A stretch of 64,000 nt of DNA from positions 79,775-143,774 of the forward strand of contig NZ_JAPMOU010000014.1 of assembly GCF_028858535.1 (NCBI RefSeq). Direction: 5' to 3'. The notes beneath the pieces are model-generated. The model searched no databases. It had not been told where the DNA came from and saw only the letters and a list, made by a program, of their open reading frames with translations. Position numbers and translations under genes: made by a program. Shown here in pieces: positions 55,601-63,798 of the stretch (the first letter of the stretch is position 1; every line of letters starts with the position of its first letter). The stretch comes from Spartinivicinus poritis. GTDB lineage: Bacteria > Pseudomonadota > Gammaproteobacteria > Pseudomonadales > Zooshikellaceae.

Positions 55601-55895
55601 TGACAAGTGTGTTGAGCGTAATGAGCCGCGTATAGCCACTTATGCTGATATTAAAAAAATGTTAGCTGGTGGCTTTGGCTATAAACGTCATTTCCATTCT
55701 GAAGCCAAAGCCCCTTGGCTACATAATGCCAAGCATAACCTATTCGTTACCTATGATGATAAGGAATCAATGAAGTATAAAACGGATTACATCAAACAAG
55801 AGAAGTTAGCTGGTGTGATGTTTTGGCACTTAGGTCAAGATGATCAGGAGTCGACGTTACTAAAGTCGTTACATAATGGCTTGAATAAAAAGTAA
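52617..55895 (+). CDS. Secreted chitinase with two GH18 domains and two chitin-binding modules
   Basis: At 1092 residues, a large secreted enzyme that should hydrolyse chitin. Order: signal peptide (about 1-33, with an RRSF near the start), GH18 domain 1 (about 45-455) with DGLDIDWE and catalytic Glu199, a Pro/Asp-rich linker, CBM5/12 module (about 511-552, AKWWTRGDQPG), linker, second CBM5/12 (about 597-638, AKWWTRGDEPG), linker, then GH18 domain 2 (about 660-1092) with DGVDLDWE and catalytic Glu811. Both catalytic motifs are intact. The linkers are made of repeated PDPDKP-like units. GGAGG is 7 nt before the ATG. A terminator follows. Confidence 0.95.
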   Translation: MNRRSFRHLLPKTLSLSITLGLGLSLAEASFATPVGGNNLADDKVVAAYFVEWGIYGRNFHVKDIPAEKLTHVLYGFIAVCGPNESLKKANPQGYSALQRECSDQEDYTVTIHDRFAALEKSYPGDKWDQPIKGNFNQLAKMKAANPHIKILPSLGGWTLSDPFYYLANDPQKRAKFVQSAVDFIKKYDFFDGLDIDWEFPGQPGANPDLGKPEDKQGFTALMQELRAALDNLSQQTGRQYLLTAAVSAGPKKIASIDYSQVSQYMDYVFAMTYDFYGGWDNTLGHHAGIYAADHEKVPQYNGHDAVNNIIKAGFPSDKIVMGVAMYGRGWKGVAGGLPNNPFAGKGGGPLPKNTQQGTWENGVIDYKGIEKYYLGGVNGRGINGFKYYYDEKAQAPYVWNAEKGTLITYDNPRSVKAKGAYALSKQLKGLFAWEIDADNGQILNAMHEGLNSDGKPPVPPKPDPDKPKPPKPTPDDPGDDKPNPPTPDPGDNDKPKPPTPDPDGDGIAEWNASKVYTSGDKVHYQGKHYQAKWWTRGDQPGKGQWGPWKLLADQPGDDKPKPTPDDNDKPDDNDKPSPVPDPDDSDKPDTGDIKDWNATATYIKGNRVKHNQVVYEAKWWTRGDEPGKDQWGPWKRVDGSPDPDKPNPDPGQPDPNKPDPDKPNPDDGSPNTSGKYAVIGYYMLGPDEINKYPAVDFPVSNISPEKAKMLTHINYAFIGINDKGQCDLLKGANEQKSAEVFQLLTNLKQYNANLKLMFSVGGWAFSNDASPTANRFRDAASTPAARTEFARSCIAFMKKHGFDGVDLDWEYPRKQDANNFVALLKEFRTQINQAEKTSQSDYQLTIAGAGGAFFMSRYYHLLDKVVEPLDYINLMTYDFNGPWQGVTKTNFHAHLYGAKDEPKFYNALREVQFNPPKSWEEITKLFPSPFALTADAAVKQHLIMKVPRNKLVMGVPFYGRAFRKAGTDNYGLYQTFNTQKGDPYRGDPTWLVGCDKCVERNEPRIATYADIKKMLAGGFGYKRHFHSEAKAPWLHNAKHNLFVTYDDKESMKYKTDYIKQEKLAGVMFWHLGQDDQESTLLKSLHNGLNKK

Positions 55896-55914
55896 GGTCG
55901 GTTAACCTTGGATG

Positions 55915-55946
55915 AAAAGTCAGCACAGTTGTTGCTGGCTTTTTTT
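55915..55946 (+). terminator. Rho-independent terminator after the chitinase
   Basis: Stem GTCAGCA / TGCTGGC (one G-U pair) with a short loop, preceded by AAAA and followed by seven T residues, 19 bp after the stop codon. Confidence 0.85.
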
Positions 55947-56073
55947 ATGGGGAGCAGATTGATGGAAAGCAAAAAAGTCGAATAGAAGGTCAGAAAGTTG
56001 ATGTGGCTTTTAAAAGTGCTTGCTTAGAAGGAATGTAAAAGGGGTATTGAGAGGTAAATGATATGAAGTGCGC

Positions 56074-56100
56074 GGACAGCGCTTAAGTTAAGCACTGTCC
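56074..56100. terminator. Hairpin downstream of the cold-shock gene
   Basis: GGACAG-C-GCTTAA pairs with TTAAGC-A-CTGTCC, 12 pairs with one mismatch, just after the minus-strand cold-shock stop at 56130. There is no T-tract, so termination is only likely. Confidence 0.45.
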
Positions 56101-56129
56101 TGAACAGAAGTATCAATTATAAGAGTGGC

Positions 56130-56339
56130 TTATAAAGGAACTACGTTCTCTGCTTGTGGGCCTTTAGGGCCTTGCGTGACAGTAAATTCAACTTGTTGGC
56201 CTTCAGTCAAAGACTTAAAGCCTTGAGATTGAATTGCACTGTAGTGAACAAAGACGTCTGGACCAGATTGCTGCTCTAGGAAACCAAAGCCTTTAGATTC
56301 GTTAAACCATTTTACAGTGCCGTTTTTTCTATCAGACAT
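56130..56339 (-). CDS. Cold-shock domain protein (Csp family)
   Basis: A 69-residue single-stranded nucleic-acid-binding protein with a five-stranded OB fold. It opens [16 protein letters not shown] (RNP1 KGFGFL) and continues with VFVHYSAI (RNP2), ending [19 protein letters not shown]. Such proteins melt RNA structure in the cold or serve as constitutive RNA chaperones. It stands alone, preceded by about 330 bp without a gene that would include a long 5' leader if it is cold-regulated. Confidence 0.96.
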   Translation of the reverse strand: MSDRKNGTVKWFNESKGFGFLEQQSGPDVFVHYSAIQSQGFKSLTEGQQVEFTVTQGPKGPQAENVVPL

Positions 56340-56675
56340 AATTTGGATCTTTCTTTAAACAATTAAATTAATCTAATTTCTTAAACCTTACCCACTAGGA
56401 GAGAGGTGTAAGACAGTGTAGCAGAGAAATTTAGGTGTGACTTATGACAAACTAACGAGGCACTACAAAAGGAACATCGTGAAAATTGAACATAAATTAA
56501 CGCCGTACTTTCAAGCTGAGTGAATTATAAACAACCCTATTGACAAGTCAATGTTTTTTACTTATTTCTCATCATTATATTGTTAGTTGATCACTAGACC
56601 ACACATCTTCTGCCTTGTATGGCAATGCAGTCAACCACTAACGGACGATACACCTAAAACCTAATAAAAAGAGAA
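56340..56675 (-). other. Leader/promoter region of the cold-shock gene and tail of the sulfur operon
   Basis: About 335 bp, AT-rich, no gene. Cold-shock genes often have long structured leaders, and this stretch could hold one, but no cold box or defined structure can be asserted by eye. Confidence 0.35.
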
Positions 56676-57368
56676 CTATAGACCGCAACCTAAATTAGCA
56701 GGGACTGCAACATCCATTAATTTAGGGTTAGGTAGGTTTAGGTTGTCCATGATTTCACAGTACTCCTTGGCATTGTTTACCTGCAAGCGTGGGTTAAACC
56801 GTTTTTCTTCCCCGATGGTACTTACTGTCATGCCTTTGTAATCATGGCCTGGGTAAACCAGGGTTGTGTCAGGTAGCTTAAGCAGTTTATTAAACAAGCT
56901 TTCATATTGTTGGTAAGCATCACCATGCTGAAAGTCAGTTCGCCCTGTTCCTCTGATTAATAGGGTATCACCTGTAAATAACAGCTGTGGTATTTCATTG
57001 ATTAATAAAAAACAGTAAGAGTCGTCAGTGTGGCCTGGGGTGTAAATTGTTTTTAGGTGCAGGTTACCAAGGGAAATAACTTCACCGTCTTTAACCATAC
57101 GACTGGCGCACTGGGCTTGAGTTCTTTCCCCAAAGATGGTCTCACAACCATATAGCTCTCGTAGTTTGCCCAAAGCGGTAATATGATCGGCATGGACATG
57201 GGTATCAATTGCGTATGCCAGCTGCAAGCCTAGCTCACTGATAAGCTGTTGGTATTGCGGAACTTTTTCCCTTACAGGGTCAATGAGTAAGGCGTGACCA
57301 CCTTCCTGTTCGGCTAGCAAGTATGTATAGGTCCAGGTTGCTTCATCGAATAGTTGACGAAATAACAT
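56676..57368 (-). CDS. ETHE1-like persulfide dioxygenase (MBL fold)
   Basis: A 230-residue metallo-beta-lactamase-fold enzyme; ETHE1 relatives oxidise glutathione persulfide to sulfite. Metal-binding motifs: THVHADH (about 56-62), TPGHTDDS (about 109-116), LLFTGDTLLIRGTGRTDFQ (about 129-147) and YPGHDY (about 172-177). The GRTDFQ segment separates ETHE1/Blh types from glyoxalase II. It is the third gene of a minus-strand operon with a class V PLP enzyme and a TauE/SafE exporter (17 bp upstream). AAGGAG stands 7 nt before the ATG. Confidence 0.88.
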   Translation of the reverse strand: MLFRQLFDEATWTYTYLLAEQEGGHALLIDPVREKVPQYQQLISELGLQLAYAIDTHVHADHITALGKLRELYGCETIFGERTQAQCASRMVKDGEVISLGNLHLKTIYTPGHTDDSYCFLLINEIPQLLFTGDTLLIRGTGRTDFQHGDAYQQYESLFNKLLKLPDTTLVYPGHDYKGMTVSTIGEEKRFNPRLQVNNAKEYCEIMDNLNLPNPKLMDVAVPANLGCGL

Positions 57369-57384
57369 GTTTTGCTCCTTTCTT

Positions 57385-58155
57385 TTAGCTTAATACTTTG
57401 GGAACAGAAAGCGCCATCAGTCCAAGAACCGATACAGCAAATAACTTTTGTAACTGGTAGCTGGCAATATGCCGGGTTAAGAAAGTACCCATGAGAATGC
57501 CAATTACGCTGCCAATGGTAACGACGATTAGTAATTCTGTAGGTACCTCTGCAACCCAGTTAACATGGAATATAAAGCCTGTAGTACTGACTAATGCTAT
57601 AACCAGTAGTGATGTATCTACTGCACGCTTCATGCTAATGCCCGTCAGAAGGGTAAGAATCGGTACGTTCAAAAAGCCACCACCTACTCCAAATAATCCG
57701 GATAAAAGCCCTGCAACTGCACCTGCCAGCCAAAGTAATGGGGAATGTTTGGTTGCAGTGCAGTTAATAGGCTCTGGTTTTGCTGCTAGGTTAGTAACAG
57801 CAGCTCCTGATAATTGCCACATGCGGATAGCGATATAACTGGCTAGTAAGATGAATCCAACTAATAAAAGCCGCTGGTCTATTAAACTACCAAGCCAGCG
57901 ACCAATAGGTGCTAAAGCGGTACCAGAGATGATCAGGACAATAGCAGGCTTCCAGGCAATTTGTTGATGATGCAGTCTGGCCAGAATACCGACAATGGCA
58001 CTGATACTGACAGTTCCTAAAGCAACCCCCATCGCATCATTAGGGGAGAAGTTGAGCAGCAGAATAAGCAGAGGCACAGCGAAAATAGAGCCACCTGCCC
58101 CTGTTAGGCCAAGCATTAATCCAACTAAAATACCCACTGAAATGACAAGTGCCAC
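57385..58155 (-). CDS. TauE/SafE family anion (sulfite) exporter
   Basis: A 256-residue inner-membrane protein of the TauE/SafE family with about eight hydrophobic segments and the duplicated Gly-rich motifs GLTGAGGSIFAVPLL and GLFGVGGGFLNVPIL. Family members export sulfite, sulfoacetate or related anions. It starts with GTG 58155, 2 bp after the stop of the class V PLP enzyme, with AAGGAC as ribosome-binding site inside that gene's end. Being next to an ETHE1-like dioxygenase, which produces sulfite, makes sulfite the likely cargo. Confidence 0.88.
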   Translation of the reverse strand: MALVISVGILVGLMLGLTGAGGSIFAVPLLILLLNFSPNDAMGVALGTVSISAIVGILARLHHQQIAWKPAIVLIISGTALAPIGRWLGSLIDQRLLLVGFILLASYIAIRMWQLSGAAVTNLAAKPEPINCTATKHSPLLWLAGAVAGLLSGLFGVGGGFLNVPILTLLTGISMKRAVDTSLLVIALVSTTGFIFHVNWVAEVPTELLIVVTIGSVIGILMGTFLTRHIASYQLQKLFAVSVLGLMALSVPKVLS

Positions 58156-58157
58156 AG

Positions 58158-59837
58158 TTAGTCCTTAATTGTTTGTTGAGCTTTATCTTGGGGTAGGGCA
58201 AACCAGCGTAACTTTTCAGCGCTAGGCGGTAGCTTGATTGTGTATTGCTTTGCGTCTCTGGATGGGTTGGTTAGTTCTATTTCTGCTGTCGCTAAGCAAT
58301 CTTTTAAGGTAGTTGGACAGTATACTTGGCCTGATTTAGATGAAGTTTTAGTAAAATCCAGAGTGTCTAGTGTTACGGCTAGCTTGGGTTTTTGGCCTTG
58401 GTATAACCAAACACCAGACTGGCAGTCAAACTGATAATAAGGCAGCAGTCGCCAACCATGAGTGGCAATGAGTTCAATGGCTCGAACGAGATACTCAAAA
58501 GTAGTTTGTTCAATAAAATAATTAAAGTTAAGCCTCACCCAGCCTGGGCGTAAAATCATTTGGTCATTTAATAACTCAGCTTCCAAGGCTTTACTATATG
58601 ACATATCCATACCCAGTAATGAGTGGCCATAAGGCCCTGCACAAGAGCAACCACCACGAGCCTGGATACCAAATAAGTCATTTAAGAGGGCAACAACAAA
58701 CCCATAATGCAAGTATTTTTCTTGCCACTTAATCTGTAAAGAAATAATGGATAAGCGAGAGGCATCCGGATTACCCAATATCTCAATAGCCTCATGTTGT
58801 TGCCAACGTTGAATCGCTTGCCGAACAAACTGGTGTTCCCGCTGCTCAATGGTCTCGGTGCCGATGGTTTGTTGTAGCTTGAAAACTAAGCCTGCACGAA
58901 TTGACTCAATAATGGCGGGGGTGCCACCTTCCTCTCGTCGCTCAGGGTTTTCGATAAAGCGATGGTCTTCGGGGGTGACATAAACAACGGTTCCGCCTCC
59001 AGGTACAGCAGGCACACGATTGGTAAGTAAATGCTTTTTAACGATTAAAATACCAGGCGTACCAGGACCACCAATGAATTTATGGGGGGAGATAAAAACA
59101 GCATCTTTACTGCTATCGCCATGCTCATTTTGTTCGCCAGTCATATCAATCGAAACATAAGGCGCTGCTGCTGCATAATCCCAAAAGCTATAGGCATTAT
59201 ATTTATGTAATAAGCGTGAAATTGCATCAACGTCTGATTTAATACCCGTTACATTAGAGGCAGCAGAAAAGCTACCTATCTTTAACGGGCGGTGAGCATA
59301 TGTTTCCAGTGCAGCTGTCAAAGCGCCCAAGTCTATTTGACCATCCTCATCAAGTGGAATGGAGACTAGCTCAGCAATACTTTCGCGCCAGGGTAGTTCA
59401 TTAGAGTGATGTTCGTAGGGACCAATAAATACGACAGGGCGTTTATCGTCAGGAATTTGCTTGCTGAACTGATATTGCTCATCCAGGTCTGCAGGCAAGC
59501 GTAAGTTAAGAATATCAATCAACTTGTGGATGGCTGCGGTTGCCCCTGAGCCACAAAAAATAATCTGGTCATCTTCCTGGCCATTAACAGCCTGCCGGAT
59601 GATTTGTCTGGCCTGTTCTCTAAGCGCTGTCGTTTGGCGGCCAGTGAATGAAGTTTCAGTATGGGTGTTGGCGTAGTAGGGGAGTACTTGATACTGGATA
59701 AACTGCTCGATGACATCCAAGGCACGTCCCGAAGCAGTGTAGTCTGCGTAGACTAAAGGCTTTTGCCCAAACGGGGTTTCAATGGGGTGATGTTCACCAA
59801 TCACGGCTTGGCGGATGCTCTCGATCAGGTGCTGCAT
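58158..59837 (-). CDS. Class V PLP-dependent enzyme, cysteine-desulfurase-like, with C-terminal extension
   Basis: A 559-residue fold-type I PLP enzyme. The N-terminus has VYADYTASGRALDVIEQF and YYANTHTETSFTG; PLP-Lys is in SPHKFIGGPGTPGIL (about residue 250). A Cys-rich loop, ARGGCSCAGPYGHSLLGM, carries candidate sulfur-accepting Cys residues. About 110-120 residues beyond the usual fold (about 440-559) are unassigned. It heads an operon with a TauE/SafE exporter and an ETHE1-like dioxygenase, so release of sulfur from cysteine or a related compound is plausible. AAGGG lies 7 nt before the ATG. A divergent Lrp-family gene starts 168 bp away. Confidence 0.82.
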   Translation of the reverse strand: MQHLIESIRQAVIGEHHPIETPFGQKPLVYADYTASGRALDVIEQFIQYQVLPYYANTHTETSFTGRQTTALREQARQIIRQAVNGQEDDQIIFCGSGATAAIHKLIDILNLRLPADLDEQYQFSKQIPDDKRPVVFIGPYEHHSNELPWRESIAELVSIPLDEDGQIDLGALTAALETYAHRPLKIGSFSAASNVTGIKSDVDAISRLLHKYNAYSFWDYAAAAPYVSIDMTGEQNEHGDSSKDAVFISPHKFIGGPGTPGILIVKKHLLTNRVPAVPGGGTVVYVTPEDHRFIENPERREEGGTPAIIESIRAGLVFKLQQTIGTETIEQREHQFVRQAIQRWQQHEAIEILGNPDASRLSIISLQIKWQEKYLHYGFVVALLNDLFGIQARGGCSCAGPYGHSLLGMDMSYSKALEAELLNDQMILRPGWVRLNFNYFIEQTTFEYLVRAIELIATHGWRLLPYYQFDCQSGVWLYQGQKPKLAVTLDTLDFTKTSSKSGQVYCPTTLKDCLATAEIELTNPSRDAKQYTIKLPPSAEKLRWFALPQDKAQQTIKD

Positions 59838-60004
59838 AAGACTGCCCTTTCATTCCATTATATTCTTAGTATATGCATTATAGTTCTGATTGACATGAAC
59901 ATTGTTGCTAAATTGCCATAGATATTGGTTATCAATAGAATAAAATTTCCCTAAGTGGTTTATTATGGAAAAATTATTTTATTAGTGTGGGTGATATGTG
60001 AACA

Positions 60005-60460
60005 ATGGATAAGTTTGATAAGGCAATACTAGCAATCTTGCAACAAGATGCCAGCTTGTCAGTAGGGGAGATAGCTGAACGAGTTGCACTATCAAAAACA
60101 GCCTGCTGGCGGCGAATTCAAAAGCTAGAACAGGATGGTGTCATTCGAGGGCGGGTTGCATTGCTGAGCCAAGAGCAAGTTAATCTACCACTGACTGCCT
60201 ATATTGCTGTGCGAACAAATAAACACAACGAAAAGTGGTCTGAGCAATTTCGCAAAGTGGTAAATAGCCTACCTCAGGTATTAGAGGTATACCGCACTAG
60301 TGGTGATTTAGATTATTTAATCAAAGCTGTAATTACTGATATGGCAGGCTATGACCAGTTATATAAAGCGTTAATTAAAGCCGATTTATACGACGTAAGC
60401 GCCAGTTTTGTCATGGAAACCATGAAACACACAACTGAATTACCATTGGATTATATGTAG
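60005..60460 (+). CDS. Lrp/AsnC family transcriptional regulator
   Basis: A 151-residue protein: N-terminal helix-turn-helix (about 1-60, opening DKFDKAILAILQQDASLSVGE, with SKTACWRRIQKLEQDGVI as recognition region) and a C-terminal RAM domain (about 68-145) with GDLDYLIKAVITDMAGYDQLY. Such regulators form octamers that bind amino acids. It is divergent from the sulfur operon (58158-59837 and on), and probably controls it in response to cysteine or another amino acid, as DecR/CcuR-type Lrp members do; this is inference from position. Confidence 0.9.
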   Translation: MDKFDKAILAILQQDASLSVGEIAERVALSKTACWRRIQKLEQDGVIRGRVALLSQEQVNLPLTAYIAVRTNKHNEKWSEQFRKVVNSLPQVLEVYRTSGDLDYLIKAVITDMAGYDQLYKALIKADLYDVSASFVMETMKHTTELPLDYM

Positions 60461-60470
60461 ATTATTAATA

Positions 60471-60980
60471 ATGTCTGATTTTTGCACAGTTCTTCATTCG
60501 TTAAATAGTCCCCAAAATGTAGGGATGATAGTTCGCAGTCATATCGCTCATGGTGGTAATGAAATCGTATTTATTGGCCATGAATTACCCTGGCAATTTA
60601 AAAAAGGTAGCCAATCTTTTTCAAGAAAGCTGGAAAAGCAGGCAGAAATTATTCACTTGCCAAATCCTGACGATGTGTTTGAGTGGTGTATGGCGAATAG
60701 TTATACATCCGTTGCTATTGAAATTGCTGAACAGACATCACTGTTAAATCAGTTTACGTTTCCAGAAAAAACAGCATTAATAGTTGGAAATGAAGCAGAT
60801 GGATTACCTACTAGCTTTATAAAAAAATGTGCTCATGTGGTGACAATTCCACAATATGGGCCGGTAGGTAGTTTAAATGTAGCTGTATCGGCATCTATAG
60901 CTATGTATGAACTACGAAGAGGGTTGCCAGCACAAGAAATTATTAAGGATGAGTTTAATACGGAAGTCCTATCACTTTAA
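60471..60980 (+). CDS. SpoU/TrmH family RNA methyltransferase
   Basis: A 169-residue SPOUT methyltransferase with the trefoil-knot motifs: LHSLNSPQNVGMIVRS (motif 1), TALIVGNEADGLP (motif 2) and VTIPQYGPVGSLNVAVSASIAMYE (motif 3). Motif 3 Asn and Ser bind S-adenosylmethionine. These enzymes methylate the 2'-OH of tRNA or rRNA; without an N-terminal extension it resembles TrmL/TrmH-like forms. The precise target cannot be given. It lies 10 bp after the Lrp gene and may be co-transcribed. Confidence 0.88.
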   Translation: MSDFCTVLHSLNSPQNVGMIVRSHIAHGGNEIVFIGHELPWQFKKGSQSFSRKLEKQAEIIHLPNPDDVFEWCMANSYTSVAIEIAEQTSLLNQFTFPEKTALIVGNEADGLPTSFIKKCAHVVTIPQYGPVGSLNVAVSASIAMYELRRGLPAQEIIKDEFNTEVLSL

Positions 60981-61317
60981 TTGTACTCATCATGAATGCA
61001 ATTTATACATACCTTAAAAAAAGTATTATTATCTTACCTCAGTTGCTTATCATAGGCTTCTGGGGGGAGTCTTCTTCTGTTTTTCAACTTGAGGATAGTA
61101 AGTTGTAATTTTAATATTTTTTGCGGGTATTGTCCTTTGTAAGTAAAACTTGATGTATAGCTAATGCATAACTTAAAGGCGTTTAATTGGTTCTGTTACA
61201 ATAAAGTAACGTATCTGTTATTATAGAATTGCTCGCGACCACTAATAGATGAATGAGTGGGTATTATTTTAGACCAACACTAACTATCATACTTATAATT
61301 ATTTTAAGGGTACTATT
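60981..61317 (+). other. AT-rich intergenic region before the serine protease
   Basis: About 337 bp without a gene or strong hairpin. It presumably holds the protease promoter. AAGGG at about 61307-61311 is the ribosome-binding site. Confidence 0.35.
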
Positions 61318-62487
61318 GTGAAAAAAGTTTTAATGGCCATTATAGGGCTGGGTATTGTTGTAAGCACAAGTAGTGTAGCTTCAGAGCATATACGAAAAAA
61401 AAGAAGTATAAATGGCACAGTAGCAACAGTGAAGCATGACTGGGTTGTTGCACTATTAAAAGACTATGATAAGTTAGAGGCAAGTCAAAACAATAAAAAT
61501 ATATCTGACTATCAATTTTGTGGTGGTGTATTATTAAATAACCGCTGGGTTGTTACAGCTGCACATTGTGTAGAGAAAATGGATAAAAAAAATATAAGTG
61601 CTGTTGTTGGACCTCTTGATCTTGATAGAGAAGAAAAATATGGTAGTTTAGCTATAAAATCAATAAGCAAAATTATTATTCACCCCAATTATTATTCTAC
61701 TTACTCTCCACTAAAAGATATGGCATGGTTAGATAATGATATTGCTTTGCTGAAGCTAACATCGGCTGCAACACAAAAAGAGGGGATACAGCTGATTGAT
61801 AAAAAACTGGATAGTAACTCATTAGTCACTGCTACTGGTTGGGGGGTAACTCAATATAAAAGTGAGTTTAAGAAGTTTACTTATGAAGGGGTTGAGGCGT
61901 ACTTAATTAATGAAACAACAAGTAAGCCATCAGTAAGGCAGAATATAAATTATGCTATTAAAGAGACTAATATTTGTCGAGAGAGTAAATTTAGTGAGGT
62001 GGGTGTAAATACAAGCTTGTGGAAAATACCAAAAACTATTTCACACTTTACAGATAATTTAAAAAATTTAGCTGTAATCCAATTAAAAATTAATAAAAAA
62101 ATAAAGCTAACTGATAAAAGTGAGGTAAGCAAACTAAATGAGCTTACAGAGTTAGAGGTGAAAATATCTAAAAGTATTCAACTATTCACAAAAGAAGTGA
62201 ATGACTTGATAAGGCATAATATTTTACTTAAAGCTGCAGCTGAAAATAATACACTAAATAGTTTGATATCCAGCAGCAATCAAGTTTGTGTAGGCTCAGT
62301 ATCTACACCTGTTTCAGGGGTTTGCTTTGGTGATAGTGGAGGTCCATTAGTTTATAATGATAATGGTGTAAATAAGCTTGTCGGTTTAGCAAGTTTTGTT
62401 AAAGGGTGTGCTACGCCAAATTCATATGATGTGTTCACAAGTGTATATGCATATACAAATTGGATAAATAGTACTATCAGCAATTAA
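61318..62487 (+). CDS. Secreted trypsin-like serine protease with helical insertion
   Basis: A 389-residue exported S1-family protease starting at GTG 61318. Signal peptide to about residue 22, then RKKRSINGT, where the usual activation cleavage before an IVGG-like segment would lie. The catalytic triad is visible: His83 in WVVTAAHC, Asp141 in LDNDIALLKL, Ser340 in CFGDSGGPL. Cys68/Cys84 and the later Cys residues fit trypsin disulfides. An extra stretch of about 100 residues (about 221-320), rich in Lys, Leu, Glu and Asn and likely helical, sits between the last two domain segments. The gene is markedly AT-rich, with A-rich codons unlike its neighbours, suggesting transfer. Confidence 0.88.
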   Translation: MKKVLMAIIGLGIVVSTSSVASEHIRKKRSINGTVATVKHDWVVALLKDYDKLEASQNNKNISDYQFCGGVLLNNRWVVTAAHCVEKMDKKNISAVVGPLDLDREEKYGSLAIKSISKIIIHPNYYSTYSPLKDMAWLDNDIALLKLTSAATQKEGIQLIDKKLDSNSLVTATGWGVTQYKSEFKKFTYEGVEAYLINETTSKPSVRQNINYAIKETNICRESKFSEVGVNTSLWKIPKTISHFTDNLKNLAVIQLKINKKIKLTDKSEVSKLNELTELEVKISKSIQLFTKEVNDLIRHNILLKAAAENNTLNSLISSSNQVCVGSVSTPVSGVCFGDSGGPLVYNDNGVNKLVGLASFVKGCATPNSYDVFTSVYAYTNWINSTISN

Positions 62488-62640
62488 TATATTTTATATT
62501 GCATTTGACTGGTGATGGCTTGTTTTATACAGAATGTAAAAACATTGGTTGGTGAGGTGGCTTTAATAAAAATGTTGGATAGCCAGCCATTCCTAGTCAC
62601 TGACTAGCATAGTCCACTAATAATAATTTAATTTGGATAT

Positions 62641-62685
62641 TATACCACCAATGCGAATGGCTTTTAATCATTCGCATTAGGGGTA
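62641..62685 (+). repeat. Palindromic repeat family A, short copy (A4)
   Basis: A 45 bp element TATACCACCAATGCGAATGG ... ATTCGCATTAGGGGTA with a perfect 10-bp stem (AATGCGAATG, CATTCGCATT) and 9-nt loop. It resembles the joined ends of the longer family A copies. It overlaps the last nine bases of the ugpC-like gene and may serve as terminator between the converging protease and ABC genes. Confidence 0.6.
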
Positions 62686-63798
62686 CCCTAAACTAGGCTC
62701 TTGATAAAGCCGTTTACAGGCTTCTCCTTGTTGATTAAATAAATGGCAACATTGTGCTTTAACGCCAACGTTATAATTGTCATTTTCTTGGGTGATGGCA
62801 TTACCATGGGTTCTAATAATAAACTCGTCAACTAAGCCTGGTAGTTCACCATAAACCATGGTTTCATCACCTAAGCGTTCTATAACATTGACTTTGCAAA
62901 CGAAACTAATATCTGCTTCTTCTGCATTGCAAATATGTTCTGGGCGAATTCCAAGCATGGCATGTTCACCGGCTTTTATATGAGTACCATCCAGGTGCAA
63001 ACTAAGCGTTTTATTATTATCTGCAAACTGTACTACAACAGTTGTTGGTGATGACTCGATGACTTGGCAGGGAATAAAGTTCATTTGTGGCGAGCCAATA
63101 AATCCAGCAACAAATTGATTATTAGGGTAATGATAAAGTTCTAACGGCTTACCTACTTGAGAAACTTTACCATTTTCTAATACCACAATTTTATCAGCCA
63201 ACGTCATGGCTTCTACTTGATCGTGGGTGACATAAATCATAGTTGCCCCCAACCGTTTATGGAGTTTAGAAAGCTCTATACGCATTTTTACTCGTAATGA
63301 GGCATCTAAGTTCGATAGTGGCTCGTCAAATAATAAAACCTTTGGTTCTCTCACAATGGTTCGACCGATAGCGACCCGTTGGCGTTGGCCGCCCGATAAA
63401 TCTTTAGGCTTTCGGGCTAATAAATTGTCAAGCTGTAAGGCTTGAGCCACTTGACGGACTTTTTTCTGAGTAACTGATTGATTGGCTTTGGCAAGCTTTA
63501 GACCGAAAGCCATATTATCTGCTACTGTCATATGTGGGTATAACGCATATGACTGAAATACCATGCCCACAGGACGATCTTTGGGTGGTATCTGATTGAC
63601 ATGCTGTTCGCCAATATATAAATCACCCGATGTAATGTCTTCAAGCCCTGCAATCATTCGGAGTAATGTAGACTTACCACAACCGGAAGGCCCAACAAAA
63701 ACGACAAACTCCCCAGCGGCTATATCCAGATTAATATTGTTAGAAATATTGGCATTGCCATAACGCTTACAGATATTATGTAAGGTGATACTAGCCAT
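62677..63798 (-). CDS. Sugar ABC transporter ATP-binding protein (UgpC/MalK-like)
   Basis: A 373-residue cytoplasmic ATPase of the carbohydrate importer CUT1 group. Walker A GPSGCGKST (about 37-45), signature LSGGQRQRVAIGR (about 134-146), Walker B VLLFDEPLSNLD (about 154-165), and a C-terminal TOBE/regulatory domain (about 240-373, GIRPEHI). Such ATPases energise uptake of maltose, glycerol-phosphate, trehalose or other sugars. The ATG overlaps the stop of the preceding gene (TAATG at 63800-63796), so the two are coupled. That gene may be a GH13 enzyme, suggesting an alpha-glucoside uptake operon. Confidence 0.92.
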   Translation of the reverse strand: MASITLHNICKRYGNANISNNINLDIAAGEFVVFVGPSGCGKSTLLRMIAGLEDITSGDLYIGEQHVNQIPPKDRPVGMVFQSYALYPHMTVADNMAFGLKLAKANQSVTQKKVRQVAQALQLDNLLARKPKDLSGGQRQRVAIGRTIVREPKVLLFDEPLSNLDASLRVKMRIELSKLHKRLGATMIYVTHDQVEAMTLADKIVVLENGKVSQVGKPLELYHYPNNQFVAGFIGSPQMNFIPCQVIESSPTTVVVQFADNNKTLSLHLDGTHIKAGEHAMLGIRPEHICNAEEADISFVCKVNVIERLGDETMVYGELPGLVDEFIIRTHGNAITQENDNYNVGVKAQCCHLFNQQGEACKRLYQEPSLGYP

